38,457 nt of DNA from Candidatus Taylorbacteria bacterium RIFCSPHIGHO2_02_FULL_43_32b. GTDB taxonomy: Bacteria > Patescibacteriota > Minisyncoccia > Phycocordibacterales > 2-02-FULL-43-11. Below the pieces are notes generated by a model, which was not told the DNA's origin, did not search any database, and was given only the letters and a program-made list of their open reading frames with translations. Below are positions 37,771 to 38,457 of the stretch, piece after piece. Made by a program: the position numbers and the translations under genes. How positions within the stretch are numbered: position 1 is the stretch's first letter; every line of letters starts with the position of its first letter. The stretch spans positions 1 through 38,457 of the forward strand of contig MHRK01000009.1 in NCBI GenBank assembly GCA_001820955.1, given 5' to 3'.

Positions 37771-38309
37771 TACCTATAAGAATACTGAGGAACAATCGCT
37801 CTTCCTCCGGTAGTGCCCACGGCACGACCAACAGGTCGGCCATTTCCATAATTGGAACCACTCACGTACACAGGCCCTCCCGCACTCATTAAATCATCGT
37901 AATATATGCCTGGTTTTCCTGGCGGTGTCGGCGTAACTGCCGCGGCGCCATGAGTTGGACTTGGCGGAACCCCGTAAAATGTAACCGGCCTATCCCAGTA
38001 CACAATTTTCACGTTCGTGCTCTGTTTATTAGGCAAATATTGCGAATAATTACCGGAAATTCTTTGATTTAGCACTCCCGCTTTCTCATACTCTGGCAAA
38101 TTCGGATCATTTGGATTAACTCCATAATTCAAGTTAAAAGGGTTAACGACGAAAGTCTGTCCCTGTCTATAAGTAACAGCTTCCGCGGTTTTTTGAGGCA
38201 CAACAAAAGAACATATGGATGAAATTCCAACAACTACTATTAAACAAACTAGACTTAAAAATGTGTTTTTTTGCATATTTGGTGGCGAAAAGGCCATATT
38301 TATAGCCAT
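37770..38309 (-). CDS. Hypothetical secreted protein upstream of the Tyr-rich repeat protein
   Basis: Signal peptide-like LSLVCLIVVVGISSICSFVVPQKTAEA; Pro/Gly/Tyr-rich C-terminus. Start may be internal (MQKN). Confidence 0.65.
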   Translation of the reverse strand: MAINMAFSPPNMQKNTFLSLVCLIVVVGISSICSFVVPQKTAEAVTYRQGQTFVVNPFNLNYGVNPNDPNLPEYEKAGVLNQRISGNYSQYLPNKQSTNVKIVYWDRPVTFYGVPPSPTHGAAAVTPTPPGKPGIYYDDLMSAGGPVYVSGSNYGNGRPVGRAVGTTGGRAIVPQYSYR

Positions 38310-38457
38310 TTTTCACCACTATATTATATACCAAAACATGGGCTTTTGTCAAGCTCGTATATTGACGCTCATTGCTGTCCCACTAAACTCCCGCAAGTTG
38401 TAATTGGAGCATTTTGTCAGGTTTGAATTTGTGCAGATTCTTTGGGGACAAAGATAA

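Overview
The gene families, lipid and wall enzymes, repeated peptidoglycan-binding domains and minimal DnaX suggest a chromosomal segment of a small-genome bacterium, most like Candidatus Patescibacteria/CPR. That placement is an inference. Most genes are on the minus strand. The window is dominated by two giant predicted secreted proteins. One is a 3161-aa adhesin-like chain of PKD/Ig/Fn3-like modules (9355-18840). The other is a 1609-aa protein built almost entirely from Tyr/Gly/Ala/Thr/Asn-rich 11- and 16-residue repeats ending in a peptidoglycan-binding-like domain (32726-37555). I consider the 1609-aa protein the best candidate for an undescribed surface structure. Other content: NUDIX genes (one fused to a methyltransferase-like region, one decayed), a TrmB-like regulator, C39-like and M23-like peptidases, HIT, GNAT, PlsC, tRNA-Arg(CCG), a hybrid histidine kinase, an OmpR-type response regulator followed by a 64-aa stand-alone phosphoacceptor (DHp) ORF, an L,D-transpeptidase/D,D-carboxypeptidase fusion, a cupredoxin, an NqrB/RnfD-FNR fusion, a PG-binding/Fn3 protein, and a DnaX lacking the usual Cys4 segment. 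Three copies of a MITE-like inverted-repeat element (two near-identical, one diverged) lie in intergenic regions. All calls come from reading the sequence; no database search was run.
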